Shown: positions 53,531-64,000 of the stretch, one piece after another
Numbering within the stretch: the stretch's first letter is position 1
Layout: each line of letters opens with the position of its first letter
Made by a program: the position numbers and the translations under genes
NCBI RefSeq assembly: GCF_905171765.1
Contig: NC_053391.1
Coordinates: forward strand, 192,706,559-192,770,558
Direction: 5' to 3'
Origin: Bufo bufo
Lineage: Eukaryota; Chordata; Amphibia; Anura; Bufonidae
DNA length: 64,000 nucleotides
Notes under the pieces: model-generated
The model's input: the letters and a program-made list of their open reading frames with translations, nothing else
Told to the model about the DNA's origin: nothing
The model's database searches: none

Positions 53531-54890
53531 CTCTTCTCCTTTTTTAACCAAAATAAACTGCAATTCAGGGTCCGCGCTTGAACTTCATCAGTAAGGAACA
53601 GTTCACACACAGAAACACTTCTACAAGACGATTTTATCTCAATTCAAAACAATTCCAGCTCCTCGGTCTCAATATCCACCAGCAATTTTTTATCCTTTAA
53701 AAGGAACACGACATAGTGCAATACCCACGGGTTATTGATACACTACATATTTTATTTTACTTACAAGATCGACACTTGTTCAAATCACATATAAAATCAA
53801 TTTGCCCGACCCGGGTTTCGCTGTCTGCTTCTTCTGGGGCGTTCCTCTCCTCTCCAATTGACACAACTGAAAAAAACTCTAATCTCTGATCACACGTGGT
53901 AAGTCTCTGTGTTATTTCCATTAGATCAACTTCCAAACTTTTTAAAAAAATATATTTTTATATACTATGTATATGGCCAAAGAAATAGGCACTGTGATGC
54001 ATGTCTGAACACCATCCAGGGACCTCTGGCCCAGCCGTGCTGTCCTATAAAGGCTACAAGGAGAAATTATAATACATGGAAGCAACAAGGAGATATTGTA
54101 TTGTATGGGGACAGCAAGGAGACATTATAAAAAGAAAAATGTAAAGCAAATTTGGAAGTTGATCTAACGGTTTGACTGGAGCCTCGCGCGCCATCATACA
54201 TGCACAGCTGAGGACAAGTATGGGTAATTAACATTTTGATTGGTGGAGAGAGCCTGTAAATAGATGATTCACAGTGATGGCGTTTCCCACGGACGAAGGC
54301 ACGCCGAAACGCGCGTTGGGATAGCTCCATCCTGGGGGTTATAGCACATGGTCTTTTTCGGTGAGTCTCTGTCTCTTTTTTACCTACATGGCATCTGATT
54401 CTGGACACTTTATACCCATTTTCTACGGCGGTTTGCTTCCCATTTCATTTATGCTGCACTTGCAATGCAAATCCGGCTGTAGTTTTTTGCCTATGTAGGT
54501 TTACTTTTGACTGCCGACTCACCAAACATTCAGGTCGTATTTTTTGGCCATTGGTTGGTCATTGTACTGCATATACTCCATTCCATTGATCACCATTTTC
54601 TAGATTTGATACGTGTGCTATCCCAGGGTGGCGCTCTTTTTCTGCTTCTTTTTCACTTTTTAACGGCATATTACTGATTGCTTTATACATATACTTTTAA
54701 ATCATGTTACAATAAAATATATTTTTATTATTGGTACTATGAGCTCCGTTCTCTTGTTTTTTTGCTTGTTTCACTCGGGAGCTGGTACCGAGTTATAGCT
54801 ACAGGTGTCCTTTGTGGCTGTATTAGGGACACTGTTTTCCATTTACCAATTGGACACCTATGGTCTCTTTTTTGTTTTCTATGCATCACC
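53530..54890. mobile_element. PLE-like non-coding insertion within L1 copy 3
   Basis: This DNA separates two parts of one L1 ORF2. On the plus strand 54286-54330 has a hammerhead-like core: GGACGA (for CUGACGA), GGC/GCC stem II, GAAAC, GCGCGTT, GGGA pairing with TCCC. On the minus strand 53812-53845 has a weaker one (AGAAGA...GCGAAAC). 54009-54125 is a copy of the repeat found at 56500-56610. No RT or endonuclease frame is visible. Confidence 0.45.
54286..54330 (+). ncRNA. Degenerate hammerhead-like motif
   Basis: As the PLE motifs above but with G in place of the U of CUGA, a position needed for catalysis, so probably inactive. Confidence 0.35.
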
Positions 54891-54894
54891 CCAC

Positions 54895-55763
54895 CCCCAT
54901 TTCACCCTTCCCCCTACTATTAATGCAGCTCTTGATCTTTGGAAACTAATAACATCAAAACTGGGGTATATTACACCATCATGGCCATTGATTCCACTGA
55001 CAATTTTAGCGTATTGTGTCCCCAATCTGCAGAACAAGTCATGGGTAAATATGGGAATTAGGACGATAGGAGATCTTTGCAAAAATGACAGCTTGATTTC
55101 CTTTAACACCCTAGTCCCTAAATACAATATTCATGGTAAAGAATTTTTCAAATACTTGCAAATTCAACATATCCTGTCTGGATTAAGATTACCAACTGAC
55201 TATTGTCCTAAACTACTATGCCTACTAAATAACAAGTCTCCACAAATCAAAGCTTTATCTTTAAGCTACTCATCAGTGAGTGAGCATTTAGACTCAAAAC
55301 TTTTAATCCTCTACTTCAAAAATAGGAAAAAGATTTGGACATAACCATTTCTGGCTTCACTAATTTTCCTTTTCCTACTCACTCCTATTGTATTTATTAT
55401 TTAGAAAACTCTAGAAAAATACTGTATTCTACAAATGGTATTTTACACAGCACAGACTCTCTAAAATATATTCGACCTCTGACTCTGTTGGAGATGTTCC
55501 TCTCCAGATGCGGACATGCTCCATTTTTGGTGGGAATTTATTAAAATCAAACCACTTTGGGACTCCATCAATAATCTTCTGTCACAATTCTCTGTACCGT
55601 TAACTCCTAAATCATGTTTGTTGGGAATTATTGATGATATAGAGACGGGTGATCGAGCATATTGTGAAACACAAAGAATGCTTTATCAGGCAAGGAAATG
55701 AATTGCCCGCTACTGGATCAAATCTACTTAACCTACATTAGCGGAGTGTCTGTGAAGGTTCTC
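54895..55763 (+). pseudogene. L1 ORF2 C-terminal part (copy 3)
   Basis: 'IRTIGDLCKNDSLISFNTL', 'EFFKYLQIQHILSG' correspond to the 'FFKYLQVRHLLQSE' region of copy 2. Later frames give 'MFLSRCGHAPFL' and 'WDSINNLLSQFSVPL', the C-terminal knuckle region. It needs two frame shifts. It continues the ORF2 interrupted at 53530. Confidence 0.75.
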
Positions 55764-56430
55764 ATTTATCCAGGTCATGGTATATCTGTAAGGAATAAAT
55801 CAAGGCAACTGGACTTACTGTAGATTTCTTGAAAACGTTTCACTCGTTCTTTCTACATTAGCGGAATACATTGGTAGAATCATTGTTAGTATTAGATTAG
55901 AGAATGGTGTATATTTAAAGAGGGCTAATGTGAATAAAGCCTTATTCAATACATCAGTGTTTTGATCAGTGCTTTCCATCAGTGATTGTGAGCCAAAACC
56001 AGGATTGGAGCCTCCACAGACATAAGGTATAAGGGAAAGATCTGCAGCTGTTCTGTGTTTCGAGTCGCACCTGGTTTGGGCTCACAATCACTGATGGAAA
56101 ACACTGACCAAAACGCTGACGTGTGAATGAGGCATAAGTTTGAGTATATTTAGGGGTTGGGGGTGAAGGATCAATGGGTATGCAGGGATATAGATAGGTA
56201 GTGGGTTGGCATTTTTTTTTTTTTTTTTAGGAAACACATGATACACAGTATTAATGGTTCTTTGATCAAATGTCCCTGAGGAGATTGGGATAGGATGGGG
56301 TGGGATGGGAAAATGTATGAAGTAATTTGTTGTGTCTTTTTTTTTATTATAAAGATATATGTGTATATGTAAATATATGTGAAGATAATTGATGTGATAG
56401 AAAAAAAAGGAGAAAACTCATAAAAATGAT
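55764..56430. other. L1 3' region, PLE-like scrap and a truncated MITE
   Basis: 'CTTGAAAACGTTTCACTCG' at about 55830 resembles a PLE leader phrase. 55963-56128 is a palindrome ('TTTCCATCAGTGATTGTGAG' and complement) ending in 'TGAATGAGGCATAA', a Harbinger-like terminus lacking its partner. The rest is AT-rich with T and A runs. Confidence 0.4.
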
Positions 56431-56439
56431 GTGATTAAA

Positions 56440-57300
56440 CAGTATTTACATATCCTGTACCGGATAATGGAGACTTCCACTGTCCTGTCTGGTCCTCAGG
56501 CACCCCAGGGACCTCTGGCCCAGCCGTGCTGTCCTGTAAAGGCTACAAGGAGAAATTATAATATATGGAAGCAACAAGGAGACATTGTACTGTATGGGGA
56601 CAGCATTGAGACATTATACTGTATGGGGGCAACAAGGAGACATTATACTGCATGGAGGAAACAAGGAGACATTATACTGCATGGAGGAAACAAGGAGACA
56701 TTATACTGCATGGAGGAAAAAAGGAGACATTATATTGCATGGAGGAAAAAAGGAGACATTATATTGCATGAAGGAAACAAGGAGACATTATACTGCATGG
56801 AGGAAACAAGGAGACATTATACTGCATAGAGGAAACAAGGACATTATACTATATGGAGGAAACAGGGAGACTTTATACTGCATAGAGGAAACAAGTAGAC
56901 ATTATACTGCATGGAGGAAACAAGGAGACATTATACTGCATGGAGGAAACAAGGAGACATTATACTGCATAGAGGAAACAAGGACATTATACTATATGGA
57001 GGAAACAGGGAGACTTTATACTGCATAGAGGAAACAAGTAGACATTATACTGCATGGAGGAAACAAGGAGACATTATACTGCATGGAGGAAACAAGGACA
57101 TTATACTGTATGGAGGAAAAAAGGAGAAAACTCTTAAAAATTATGTGATTAAAACAGTATTTATATATCCTGTACTGGATAATGGAGACTTCCACTGTCC
57201 TGTCTGGTCCTCAGGCACCCCAGGGACCTCTGTCCCAGCCGTGCTGCCCTATAAAGGCTACAAGGAGAAATTATAATATATGGGAGCAACAAGGAGACAT
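56440..57300. mobile_element. Repeat element carrying the 29-bp minisatellite, ends duplicated
   Basis: 56440-56575 ('AGTATTTACATATCCTGTAC', 'GGACCTCTGGCCCAGCCG', 'TACAAGGAGAAATTATAATA') recurs in direct orientation at 57155-57290 and partly at 54012-54080. It thus brackets the minisatellite. Confidence 0.6.
56560..57130. repeat. Minisatellite, 29-bp unit, about 19 copies
   Basis: Unit CAAGGAGACATTATACTGCA + TGGAGGAAA. A higher-order block of several units (with 'CAAGGACATTATACTATATGG') occurs twice, at about 56840 and 56980. Because 29 is not a multiple of three, the same peptides appear in three overlapping frames, which makes long but meaningless open frames. Confidence 0.95.
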
Positions 57301-57309
57301 TGTACTGCA

Positions 57310-57395
57310 GGAGTCGGGACTCCCACCGATTTCATATTGATGACCTATCCTGAGAATAGGCCATCAATACGTAAATCCCAGAGAACCGTTTACCT
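57310..57395. mobile_element. MITE family A fragment, copy 3
   Basis: 'ATTGATGACCTATCCTGAG' with 'AATAGGCCATCAATA' matches the right end of copies 2 and 4. Truncated on the left. Confidence 0.6.
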
Positions 57396-57399
57396 TATG

Positions 57400-57890
57400 T
57401 TATCTGTAGTGTTACATATGACTGCAGGTACATTATCTACTACATTATGTGCACACAGGAAGTTATCACTGTTATCTGGAGTGTTACATAGGACTGTAGG
57501 TGACATCTACTACATTTTTTGTACTCAGAGTCTCTATGTAACACAGCAAAAACTCTCTGAAAAAATATAATGTAGTAGATGTTACCTGCAGTCCTATGTA
57601 ACACCCCACATAACACAGTAAATTATTGTGTTATGTGGGGTGTTACATAGGTCAGCAGGGAACATCTTTTACATTATCTGTACCCAAAAAGTTATCACTG
57701 TGTTATGTGGAGTGTTACATTGGACTGCAGGGACAATCTACTACATTATCTGTACTCAGAGACTCTGAGTACAAATAATGTACTAGATGCCACCTACAGT
57801 CCTATGTAACACCCCAGATAAAAATGATAACTTTTTGTGTACAGATAATGTAGTAGATGGTACCTGCAGTCCTATGTAACACTACATGGT
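57400..57890. repeat. Inverted and tandem repeat block
   Basis: 'GTGTTACATAGGACTG' plus 'CATCTACTACATTATCTGTA' recurs about four times on one strand (57400-57770) and as complement ('TAATGTAGTAGATG', 'CAGTCCTATGTAACAC') about four times, interleaved from 57567. Several perfect hairpins result, e.g. around 57620. Confidence 0.8.
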
Positions 57891-58461
57891 ACCTGCAGTC
57901 TGCGCTGCTGAAAGCTGGCGCGTCCTCGTCATTCTTGCCGCGCTGTTCTCCAACCTCCTCCTCTTACGGCTAGGACACAGCAGCACACAGTCCTCCAGAC
58001 TAAAAAATAAAAAATACCTGGGAGCCATTGGCTCCTAAACTGAAAAATGTAGGAGCCAGATTACATTTTTAGTTACCAAATTTAAAATACATATAATTAT
58101 AATAAAAAAGACTTGGAGCAGAAGATGAGACGCAGATCACAGTAGTAAGCCAGCACTATATATAGGAGAATACAGCACCATATACCTCTTACATACAGTG
58201 ACATCTCCTGTCACGTAGACCTTCTCTTTCCTCTTCTCCTCCGTTTGACCCAGATCACCATGAATAATTCTTTCAGCCGCATCTCATCTCTACAGAGTTT
58301 GTTACAAAGACATGTTAGATTTCTCAATCTTTGCATCAACCTCCCCATCCTGGTCTCCCGACAATGTGATCCTGCTGCCACTCCCAATACTTTGCCCGTT
58401 GTGTTCCCCAATGCCCCAGGTACTATACTGCTGTAACAATAATGAACCCAGTAGATATAAG
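57891..58461. other. Unassigned repeat-like DNA
   Basis: No gene recognised. 58245-58350 is related to 51190-51290 in opposite orientation ('TCTCATCTCTACAGAG'). Confidence 0.3.
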
Positions 58462-58624
58462 TGGGGTCATTTATCAAACTGGTGTAAAGTAGAACTGGCT
58501 TAGTTGCCCATAGCAAACAATCAGATTCCACCTTTCGTTTTCCAAAGGAGCTGTCAAAAATGAAAGGTGGAATCTGATTGGTTGCTATGGCCAACTATGC
58601 CAGTTACTTTGAAAAATGACCCCA
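58462..58624. mobile_element. Palindromic MITE, about 163 bp
   Basis: Outer 'TGGGGTCATTTATCAAA' and 'TTTGAAAAATGACCCCA' are inverted, as are 'CAATCAGATTCCACCTTTC' and 'GAAAGGTGGAATCTGATTG'. This is a common amphibian hairpin type. TSD not certain. Confidence 0.75.
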
Positions 58625-60900
58625 AATGTCCCTATAGTGTCTACAGCAATTATAATGCCCCCTAGAGTGCCCCCATTAATCATATTAACACCCTATATTG
58701 TGATCCAGGTAATAATGAATGTATAGTGTCCCCAAAAATAATGTTCCCTAATATATCCCTGTAATAGAAATGTCCCTACAGTGTCTCCCCAATAACAATG
58801 TCTCCCACACTGCCCCATATAATAATTTGCCCCCACACAGTAATTTCCCCCGCACTGCCCCCACATAGTAATCCCCCCATAGTAATTTACCCCCATGCAG
58901 CCCCCATATAGTAATTTGCCCACACACTACCCCCCATGTAGTAGTTTGCCCCTACGTAGTAATTTGCCCCCACTGTCCCTTCAGTAATAAGTCCTCCTGG
59001 GCTCCCCAGTAATGTCCCCCAAAGTTGGCACACATACACATAAAAAAATCTGAAAAGCTAATACTTACCTGTGTCCAGGCGCTCGCTTGCATAAGACTTT
59101 AGTAGCGAACAGCCTGGCACCTCAAACATCGGGCCTTCGGGTAGATTCCCAGACTGTTCCACTACTATAATAACCAAACATTTCATTCACACTGTAATAG
59201 AATTGACCAAGTAATAGACTAGCCCCTCGCTGCCGTACCAGACCTGGCTCGGCCATTTGGCCGACTGGCCACTCCCCTATTTACCTGCTTACACAGAAAA
59301 AACTATTTCGCCACAGGAGCAGCAGCGCAACTTGGTCTGGGGGTGGGGTTAATAGTAGGCGGAGGGAAAGCAGGTTAGCAGCACAGCTGAGGATGACAGA
59401 CTGAAATGACTCTACACACACTATAGAGACTACACTTACACACAGAATAGACTACAATTACACAGCACTCACTTACCCTATATACACACTATATATAATA
59501 CACTTACCCTATACACAAGCTACATAGACTACAATTTAAAGAGGCCCTGGAAAAAAAACGAAATGTGGTCCTATGTTGTAGGCAGACCCAGATTTACAGA
59601 AGATGCAGCCAATATACTTCCCCTAGGAGAACCAAATACCACAGTGCAGCACAAAATACTGCATCAGCAGAACCAAATACTGCAGCGCAATATACTGTCC
59701 CAGCAGCACTATATACCACACTGCAGTAGATTATACCGCCCCAGCAGAAACAAATACCACAGTGCAGCACAATGTACTGTAACAGCAGACCTTCTGCAGA
59801 GATGATATATTGTGCTGCACATTAGTATTTGGTCTGCAGCAGATGTAGTGCCCCATTTACACAATAAGCTGCCCCTCTGTGGTGGCAAGTGCCAGCTGCC
59901 ATGTTATGTCTTCCTTCTCCTTCATTTGTCTCCAATTAAAATATGGAGGATGGGGGTGAGGACTTAGGATGCAGGCAGCAGCACAGAGCCACCATCAGCT
60001 ACCATACATACAGGAGAATTCAGCACTACATATCTCTTACTGTACATCCAGTGCAGAGTTTACCACACAAACATCTCACAATCCTCCATTTGCCATCATC
60101 TTCCTGACCCTGGCACCCCGACCTGTGCTTCTGCCAGTATTAATAATGCCCTCTATAGTGCACTCCGTAATAATAATGTCCTAATAGTTCCCCATATAAT
60201 AATAATGCTCCCTATTGTGCCCCATTAATAATAATGCTCCCAATAGTTCCTCAAGCAATAATACCACATATAGTGCCCCTTGTAATAATAATTGCCCTTT
60301 TAGTGTCCTTGGTAATAATACCCTCCACAATATCCTTGGTCATAATAATGCCCCCTATTATGCCTCCAATAATAATAAGGCGTCCACAGTTCCCCCAGAA
60401 ATACTTATGTCCCTAATTGTGTCTCTGGTAATAATAACAACCTCCCAGTGCCCCCAACAACGTCCATCTCCACTGCCCCAGTAATGTCCATTCCCACTGA
60501 CCGTTCCCTGTCGTAGTCCCGTTCCCCACCACTGTCTGTGATGCAGGCCGCAGGCCGCTTCTTGCCTGAAGCCTATGTCCTGGGGCAGGGGGAGGTATGG
60601 GGCACAGCGTCAGAGGCATGCTGATGATGGCATTGAGAGAAGCACCTGGAGGGCGGACTAGTAAGTAAGTCTGTTATGACTCTATCCAGCCTTCAGGTGT
60701 CAAAGGACCTGACAACAGGCGGTACTGGTGGTGCCCTGGTTGAGCAGCAAGATAAGATAGCAGCAGGGCTGCCATGCTTGGAGCCCTCATTACAATATGC
60801 TGCATTGTCATTATTATGCTGATGACATAATAATGAGAGCGCAGTAGGGTCGCCTGAGGTGTGCATTGTGCTACAATCTCATTATCATGTCACCATGTAA
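58625..60900. other. Non-coding region with 'AATAATGCCCC' series
   Basis: 58640-59000 and 60140-60480 each carry runs of 'TAATAATGCCCCCTATAGTG'-like units, related in style to 4500-5000. 59560-59800 has 'CCAGCAGAACCAAATACCAC' reiterations. No coding domain, RNA gene or clear transposon end was seen between these. Confidence 0.45.
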
Positions 60901-60902
60901 GG

Positions 60903-60960
60903 CTATTTTCACACTAGCGGCAGAACACACTGACTATATACAGGTGGCATCAGGATAGAC
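60903..60960. mobile_element. Harbinger-type MITE end fragment
   Basis: 'TAAGGCTATTTTCACACTAG' matches the terminal style of 46180-46471, preceded by TAA. The other end is absent. Confidence 0.4.
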
Positions 60961-61067
60961 AGGAGGAGTTGAAGCAGTGCTCCGAGGCACTAGACCCACC
61001 TCTCAGTGCTCCAATCAGTATGCCTGGTTTATTAGGGTTTATCATGGTGACGGATGCTCTTTAAAAG

Positions 61068-61396
61068 GGTATTCTGAGATTTTTTTCACTGATGACCTAT
61101 CCTTTGGATAGGTCATCAGTATCTGATCTGTGGGGGTCCGACACCAGGGACCCCCAGCGATCAGCTGTTTTGAGAATGCACCCGCACTCCTGTGAGTGCC
61201 GCAGCCTTCTCCCTGCTCACCAAGCACAGCTCTGAACATTATATAGCGGATGTGTTTGGTAGAGCGCTCAGCCCCATTCACTTGAATAGGGCTCAGACTC
61301 GCCTAGGTCACATGACACATGAACATGTTGTCACTCCGCCTAGGAAAAGCAGGCCTACCGATCAGATACTGATGCCCTATCTCGAATAACCCCTTT
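61068..61396. mobile_element. Palindromic MITE, family A, copy 4
   Basis: 'GATGACCTATCCTTTGGATA', 'GGTGGGGGTCC'-like 'GTGGGGGTCCGACACC', 'GATCAGCTGTTTTGAGA' and 'CCGATCAGATACTGATG' occur in the family order, ending 'AACCCCTTTAA'. Confidence 0.7.
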
Positions 61397-64000
61397 AAAG
61401 AGTACTTGTCACCAAAAAATGCAGTGCAATCTGCAGACAGTATGTTTTAGAGCAAGGGGAAAGTTGTGGTGAAAAATTCAATGAACTTGTCATTTGTTCA
61501 TGTAAATCTCTACTGTTTCTATCCTCATTGATCACAGGAGAGGTGATATCAGTGATTGATAGCATTCTCTGTGTAAGTGTGTATACGTAGATAGCTATCA
61601 GCCACTGATAGTTGTACACAGAAGAGGTGTTATCAGCAATTGATAGCATTCTGTCTGTAAGTGTGTACATACATAGTTGTCAGTCACTGATAGTTGTACA
61701 CAGAGAAGGTGTTATCAGTGATTGATAGCATTCTCTGTGCAAGTGTGTATACATAGATAGCTGTCAGTCAGTGATAGTTGTACACAGAAGAGGTGTTATC
61801 AGCGATTGATAGCATTCTGTGGGTAAGTGTGTATACATACATAGTTGTCAGTCAGTGATAGTTATACACAGGGGAGGTGTTATCAGTGATCAATATAATT
61901 CTGTGTGTAAGTTTGTATACATAGATAGCTATCAGTCACTGATAGTTGTACACAGAGGAGGTGTTATCAGTGATTGAAAGCATTCTGTGTGTAAGTGTGT
62001 ACATACATAGTTGTCAGTCCGTGATAGTTGTACACATAGAAGGTGTTATCAGTGATCGATAGCATTCTCTGTGTAAGTGTGTATACATAGATAGCGGTCA
62101 GTCAGTAAAAATTGTAATCAGAGGTGTTATCAGTGATTAATAGCATTTTCTGTGTAAGTGTGTATGCATAGATAGCTGTCAGTCACTGATAGTTGTACAC
62201 AGGGGAGGTGATATCAGTGATTGATAGCATTCTGTGTGTAAGTGTGTACATATACAGCTGTAAGTCACTGATAGTTGTACACAGGGGAGGTGATATCAGT
62301 GATTGATAGCATTCTGTGTGTAAGTGTGTACATATACAGCTGTAAGTCACTGATAGTTGTACACAGAGGAGGTGTTATCAGTGATTGATAGCATTCTCTG
62401 TGTAAGTGTGTATACATAGATAGCTGTCAGTCAGTGATAGTTGTACACATAAGAGGTGTCATCAGTGATTGATAGCATTTTCTGTTAAGGTGTGTATACA
62501 TAGATAGCTGTCAGTCAGTAAAAGTTGTACACGGAGGAGGTGATATCAGTGATTGATAGCATTCTCTGTGTAAGTGTGTATACATAGATAGCTGTCAGTC
62601 AGTGATAGTTGTACACATAAGAGGTGTCATCAGTGATTGATAGCATTTTCTGTTAAGGTGTGTATACATAGATAGCTGTCAGTCAGTAAAAGTTGTAAAC
62701 AGTGGAGGTGTTATCAGTGATTGATAGCTATCTATGTATACACACTTAGAAAGAGAATGCTATCAATCACTGATAACACCTCTTCTGTGTGCAAGTATCA
62801 CTGACTGACAGCTAGGAATGTACACACTTACACACAGAATGCTATCAATCACTGATAACACCTCCTCTGTGTACAACTATCAGTGACTGATAGCTATCTA
62901 TGTATACACACTTAGACAGAGAATGCTATCAGTCACTGATAGTTGTACACAGAGGAGGTGTTATCAGTGATTGATAGCATTCTGTGTGTAAGTGTGTACA
63001 TACATGGTTGTCAGTCAGTGATAGATAGCATTCTCTGTGTAAGTGTGTATACATAGATAGCTGTCAGTCAGTGATAGTTGTACACATAAGAGGTGTCATC
63101 AGTGATTGATAGCATTTTCTGTTAAGGTGTGTATACATAGATAGCTGTCAGTCAGTAAAAGTTGTAAACAGAGGAGGTGTTATCAGTGATTGATAGCTAT
63201 CTATGTATACACACTTAGAAAGAGAATGCTATCAATCACTGATAACACCTCTTCTGTGTGCAAGTATCACTGACTGACAGCTAGGAATGTACACACTTAC
63301 ACAGAGGAGGTGTTATCAGTGATTGATAGCATTCTGTGTGTAAGTGTGTACATACATGGTTGTCAGTCAGTGATAGTTATACATGGGGAAAGTGTTATCA
63401 GTGATCGATAGCTATCTATGTATACAAACTTACACAGAGAAAGCTATCGATCACTTATAACACCTCCCCCATGTATAACTATCACTGACTGACAACTATG
63501 TATGTACACACTTACACACAGAATCCTATCAATCACTAATATCACCTCCCCTGTTTAAAACTATCAGTGACTTATAGCTATCTATGTATACACACTTATC
63601 AGTGAATGATAACATTCTCTGTGTAAGTGTGTATGCATAGATAGCTGTCAGTCACTGATAGTTGTACACAGGGGAGGTGATATCAGTGATTGATAGCATT
63701 ATGTGTGTAATTGTGTATATGTAGATAGCTATCGGCCACTGATAGTTGTACACGGGGAGGTGTTATCAGTGAATGATAGCATTCTGTCTGTAAGTGTGTA
63801 CATACATAGCTGTCAGTCACTGATAGTTGTACACGGAGGAGGTAATATCAGTGATTGATAGCAATCTTTGTGTAAGTGTGTACATTAATAGCTGTCAGTC
63901 AGTGATAGTTGTATACAGAAGAGGTGTTATCAGTGATTGATAGCATTCTCTGTGTAAGTGTGTATGCATAGATAGCTGTCAGTCACTGATAGTTGTACAC
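61397..64000. repeat. Satellite, unit about 81-86 bp, with inverted blocks; runs off the window
   Basis: From about 61530 on: some thirty units of 'GGTGTTATCAGTGATTGATA', 'GCATTCTGTGTGTAAGTGTG', 'TATACATAGATAGCTGTCAG' and 'TCAGTGATAGTTGTACACAG'. Orientation flips to the complement at about 62725-62930, 63195-63300 and 63412-63600. A ~245-bp stretch that includes a flip (62590-62832) recurs at 63058-63302, so the junction itself was copied. 61397-61530 is non-satellite lead-in. Confidence 0.9.

Noticed and set aside
56431..57276. Open frames of 121-147 codons with repeated 'ETLYCMEE' and 'GDIILHGG' peptides
   Set aside because: They come from a 29-bp minisatellite read in its three frames.
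61397..64000. Possible CRISPR array from regular repeats
   Set aside because: There are no unique spacers; units are contiguous, 81-86 bp, and the window is eukaryotic.
1..64000. A host protein-coding gene with exons
   Set aside because: No conserved non-transposon domain was seen in any frame. Small isolated exons cannot be excluded by eye.

Overview
The window looks like intergenic DNA from a frog or toad. I infer this from the repeat content: L1-clade LINEs, Penelope-like elements (PLEs) with GIY-YIG endonucleases, a Ty3/gypsy element, two hAT transposase pseudogenes, a piggyBac transposase fragment, and many hAT-, Harbinger- and TTAA-type non-autonomous elements of kinds common in anuran genomes. 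I found no host protein-coding gene, tRNA, rRNA or CRISPR array. Nearly every supportable coding stretch is transposon-derived, and most are broken.

Layout. 1-8.1 kb: short MITEs and a 5.5-kb TTAA-flanked DNA element (1309-6791) carrying nested Harbinger-type and hAT-type insertions. 8.2-11.3 kb: a CR1/L2-like LINE split by a hAT element. 11.3-13.2 kb: a degenerate L1 running into a 200-N assembly gap. 13.4-14.6 kb: the 5' end of a piggyBac element. 15.3-32.0 kb: one decayed Ty3/gypsy element split into six pieces by a MITE complex, a PLE with inverted arms, a full-length L1 with target-site duplication (TSD), two hAT-type elements (one holding a solo LTR) and a foldback Harbinger. 32.0-41.8 kb: a second hAT element and a young PLE with 1.2-kb direct pseudo-LTRs, hammerhead ribozyme motifs and an unusual 528-bp flanking duplication. 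41.8-46.5 kb: a palindrome, a purine-rich minisatellite, other tandem repeats and two MITEs. 46.6-50.6 kb: an outer MITE hosting a second TTAA element in reverse orientation. 50.6-57.9 kb: minisatellites and a third, very decayed L1 interrupted by PLE-like DNA. 57.9-61.4 kb: non-coding repeat-like sequence. 61.4-64 kb: a tandem satellite with internally inverted blocks that runs off the window.

The elements do not form a pathway; they are layers of insertions. Four insertions can be checked inside the window because the flanking host sequence is recoverable: the hAT in the first TTAA element (a paralogue supplies the empty site), the 147-bp MITE in L1 ORF2 (its length explains the frame change exactly), and the PLE and L1 in the gypsy element (the gypsy sequence resumes across each). 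The best candidates for something new are the 528-bp duplication around the young PLE, the inverted-arm PLE, and the satellite with repeatedly amplified inversion junctions. All identifications rest on reading motifs by eye; no database search was possible.
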